Source: Phycisphaerales bacterium (GTDB taxonomy: Bacteria; Planctomycetota; Phycisphaerae; Phycisphaerales; UBA1924). From it: a DNA stretch of 6,176 nt. The stretch covers positions 1 through 6,176 of the forward strand of contig JAJDDL010000325.1 in the NCBI GenBank assembly GCA_029260335.1. Reading direction: 5' to 3'. Positions within the stretch are counted from its first letter, which is position 1; each line of letters starts with the position of its first letter. A program made the position numbers and the translations under genes. Below, one piece after another: positions 5,536 through 6,176 of the stretch. The notes under the pieces were generated by a model. The model was not told the origin of the DNA, did not search any database, and was given only the letters and a program-made list of their open reading frames with translations.

Positions 5536-6080
5536 CAGGCGCGCTCCTCGAGTCCAACCGTGATGTGGCTGGTCTGTTTAATAATCGGGTGGGCCCGTCC
5601 ACGGTCCTTCGGGCGGAACCGCTTGATCTGTGGCCCCTCATTCACGCGGCTCTCGACCACCACAAGCTTCTCGTCATCCGCATCCGCCTGCAGCGCCTCG
5701 TCATATGCCGCCCGCAGGCACTTGCGCACATTCGTCGCCGCACGCTTGGGGCTGAACTGGAGCAACTCGTCGGCATCCTTAAAGCTCTTGCCGCGAATCA
5801 GATCCGCGACCAACCGAGCCTTCTGGGTGCTGCCCCGGTGCGTCTTCACCTCGCTGGTGAATCTCGCGATCGTGCGAGGCTCCACGCCCATCGCCTGGGC
5901 GAGCCGGGCGATATCCGAGCTCTTGCAGCGCGGATGATCGTTGTCACGCATCCAGTTCCGCACGGCGGTCAACGTCCGCTTGCCCGTTAGACCCGTGCGA
6001 TCGACGGCACGCGCGAGATCTTCCTCGCTCACGCCCATCTCTTTCGCGGACTTCTTTAGTTTGCTGCCTTGAATCCTCAC
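5535..6080 (-). CDS. rplV: Large ribosomal subunit protein L22 (uL22) with N-terminal helix-turn-helix-like extension
   Basis: This 181-residue protein has two parts. Residues about 71-181 are a normal L22 core of about 110 residues: STQKARLVADLIRGK (84-98), the acidic stretch before VNEGP (146-150), RFRPKDRGRA (154-163) and the terminal TSHITV motif (170-175). L22 binds 23S rRNA, and its long beta-hairpin lines the peptide exit tunnel. Residues 1-70 are extra and resemble a Cro/C1-type helix-turn-helix: SEEDLARAV, then TLTAVRNWMRDNDHP, then SSDIARLAQAMGV. The start is GTG, preceded by GAGG at 8 bases; an in-frame TGA lies six codons upstream, so it cannot start earlier. An internal ATG (codon 64, position 5891) would give a normal-length L22 but has no well-spaced ribosome binding site. 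The TGA stop shares its last base with the rpsC start. The L22 identity is certain; the role of the extension is unknown. Confidence 0.97.
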   Translation of the reverse strand: MRIQGSKLKKSAKEMGVSEEDLARAVDRTGLTGKRTLTAVRNWMRDNDHPRCKSSDIARLAQAMGVEPRTIARFTSEVKTHRGSTQKARLVADLIRGKSFKDADELLQFSPKRAATNVRKCLRAAYDEALQADADDEKLVVVESRVNEGPQIKRFRPKDRGRAHPIIKQTSHITVGLEERA

Positions 6081-6088
6081 GGCTGATT

Positions 6089-6092
6089 CCTC
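6089..6092 (-). promoter_or_regulatory. Ribosome binding site deciding the GTG start of rplV
   Basis: GAGG lies 8 bases before GTG at 6080. It supports translation from the long start, including the N-terminal extension, over the internal ATG at 5891, where the only AGG is too close to the start. Confidence 0.75.
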
Positions 6093-6143
6093 AACTCAAG
6101 TACTACCGGGGTCTGCCCTTGCCAAGCTCACTCTGCAACCGGA

Positions 6144-6176
6144 TCACCCGGACTTGATGCCTTCCTTCTTGTTCGT
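6144..6176 (-). CDS. rpsS: Small ribosomal subunit protein S19 (uS19), C-terminal end only
   Basis: Only the last ten codons and a TGA stop lie in the window; they read TNKKEGIKSG. A short basic lysine-rich tail is what S19 usually has after its RTFRGHxG motif, and rpsS is the standard gene directly upstream of rplV in the S10 operon. S19 sits in the head of the 30S subunit next to S13. The identification rests mainly on position, because the conserved core is outside the window. Another frame stays open to about position 6131, but its sequence is less like an S19 tail. The gap to rplV is 63 bases. Confidence 0.6.
   Translation of the reverse strand, partial: TNKKEGIKSG

Noticed and set aside
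4018..5937. Open frame of 639 codons on the plus strand
   Set aside because: It runs antisense across rpsQ, rpmC, rplP, rpsC and rplV, all securely identified. The translation is rich in His, Arg, Leu and Pro without family motifs, typical of an antisense shadow in GC-rich DNA with few stop codons.
1..6176. Mobile elements, CRISPR arrays, tRNA or rRNA genes, defence genes
   Set aside because: The window is filled by tightly packed ribosomal-protein genes; I found no repeats in array form, transposase-like frames, terminal inverted repeats or RNA gene signatures.

Overview
The window is a continuous block of the bacterial S10/spc ribosomal-protein operon region. Every gene is on the minus strand, so transcription runs from high to low coordinates. 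In transcription order it holds the 3' end of rpsS (S19, tentative), then rplV (L22), rpsC (S3), rplP (L16), rpmC (L29), rpsQ (S17), rplN (L14), rplX (L24), rplE (L5), rpsN (S14), rpsH (S8), rplF (L6), rplR (L18), rpsE (S5) and the first 16 codons of rplO (L15). This matches the classical bacterial order except that rpmD (L30), which usually lies between rpsE and rplO, is missing.

The DNA is GC-rich, and 13 of the 14 visible stop codons are TGA; only rplR uses TAG. Gaps between genes are 8 to 63 bases, and no stretch longer than 300 bases lacks a gene. Three junctions (rplV/rpsC, rplN/rplX, rplE/rpsN) have the arrangement TGATG, where the stop and the next start share one base, which suggests translational coupling. 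Most genes have clear purine-rich ribosome binding sites 5 to 10 bases before the start; rpsQ is the exception. No promoter or terminator is visible, as expected inside a long polycistronic operon.

The gene products work together in the two ribosomal subunits: S3, S5, S8, S14, S17 and S19 in the small one, and L5, L6, L14, L15, L16, L18, L22, L24 and L29 in the large one. L22 and L24 lie around the peptide exit tunnel, with L29 close by.

The organism is a bacterium. GC-richness, loss of rpmD, the short S14 lacking most zinc ligands and an L22 with a long N-terminal extension together make me favour Planctomycetota, perhaps Phycisphaerae. That is an inference from memory of such proteins and not a proven assignment.

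Most of the window is ordinary housekeeping sequence. The points worth a second look are the helix-turn-helix-like domain fused to the N-terminus of L22, the S14 that keeps one of four zinc cysteines, a strong hairpin occupying the place of rpmD just before the rplO ribosome binding site, and lineage-specific tails or insertions in S5, L5 and L14. I see no evidence of a mobile element, CRISPR array, defence system or RNA gene.
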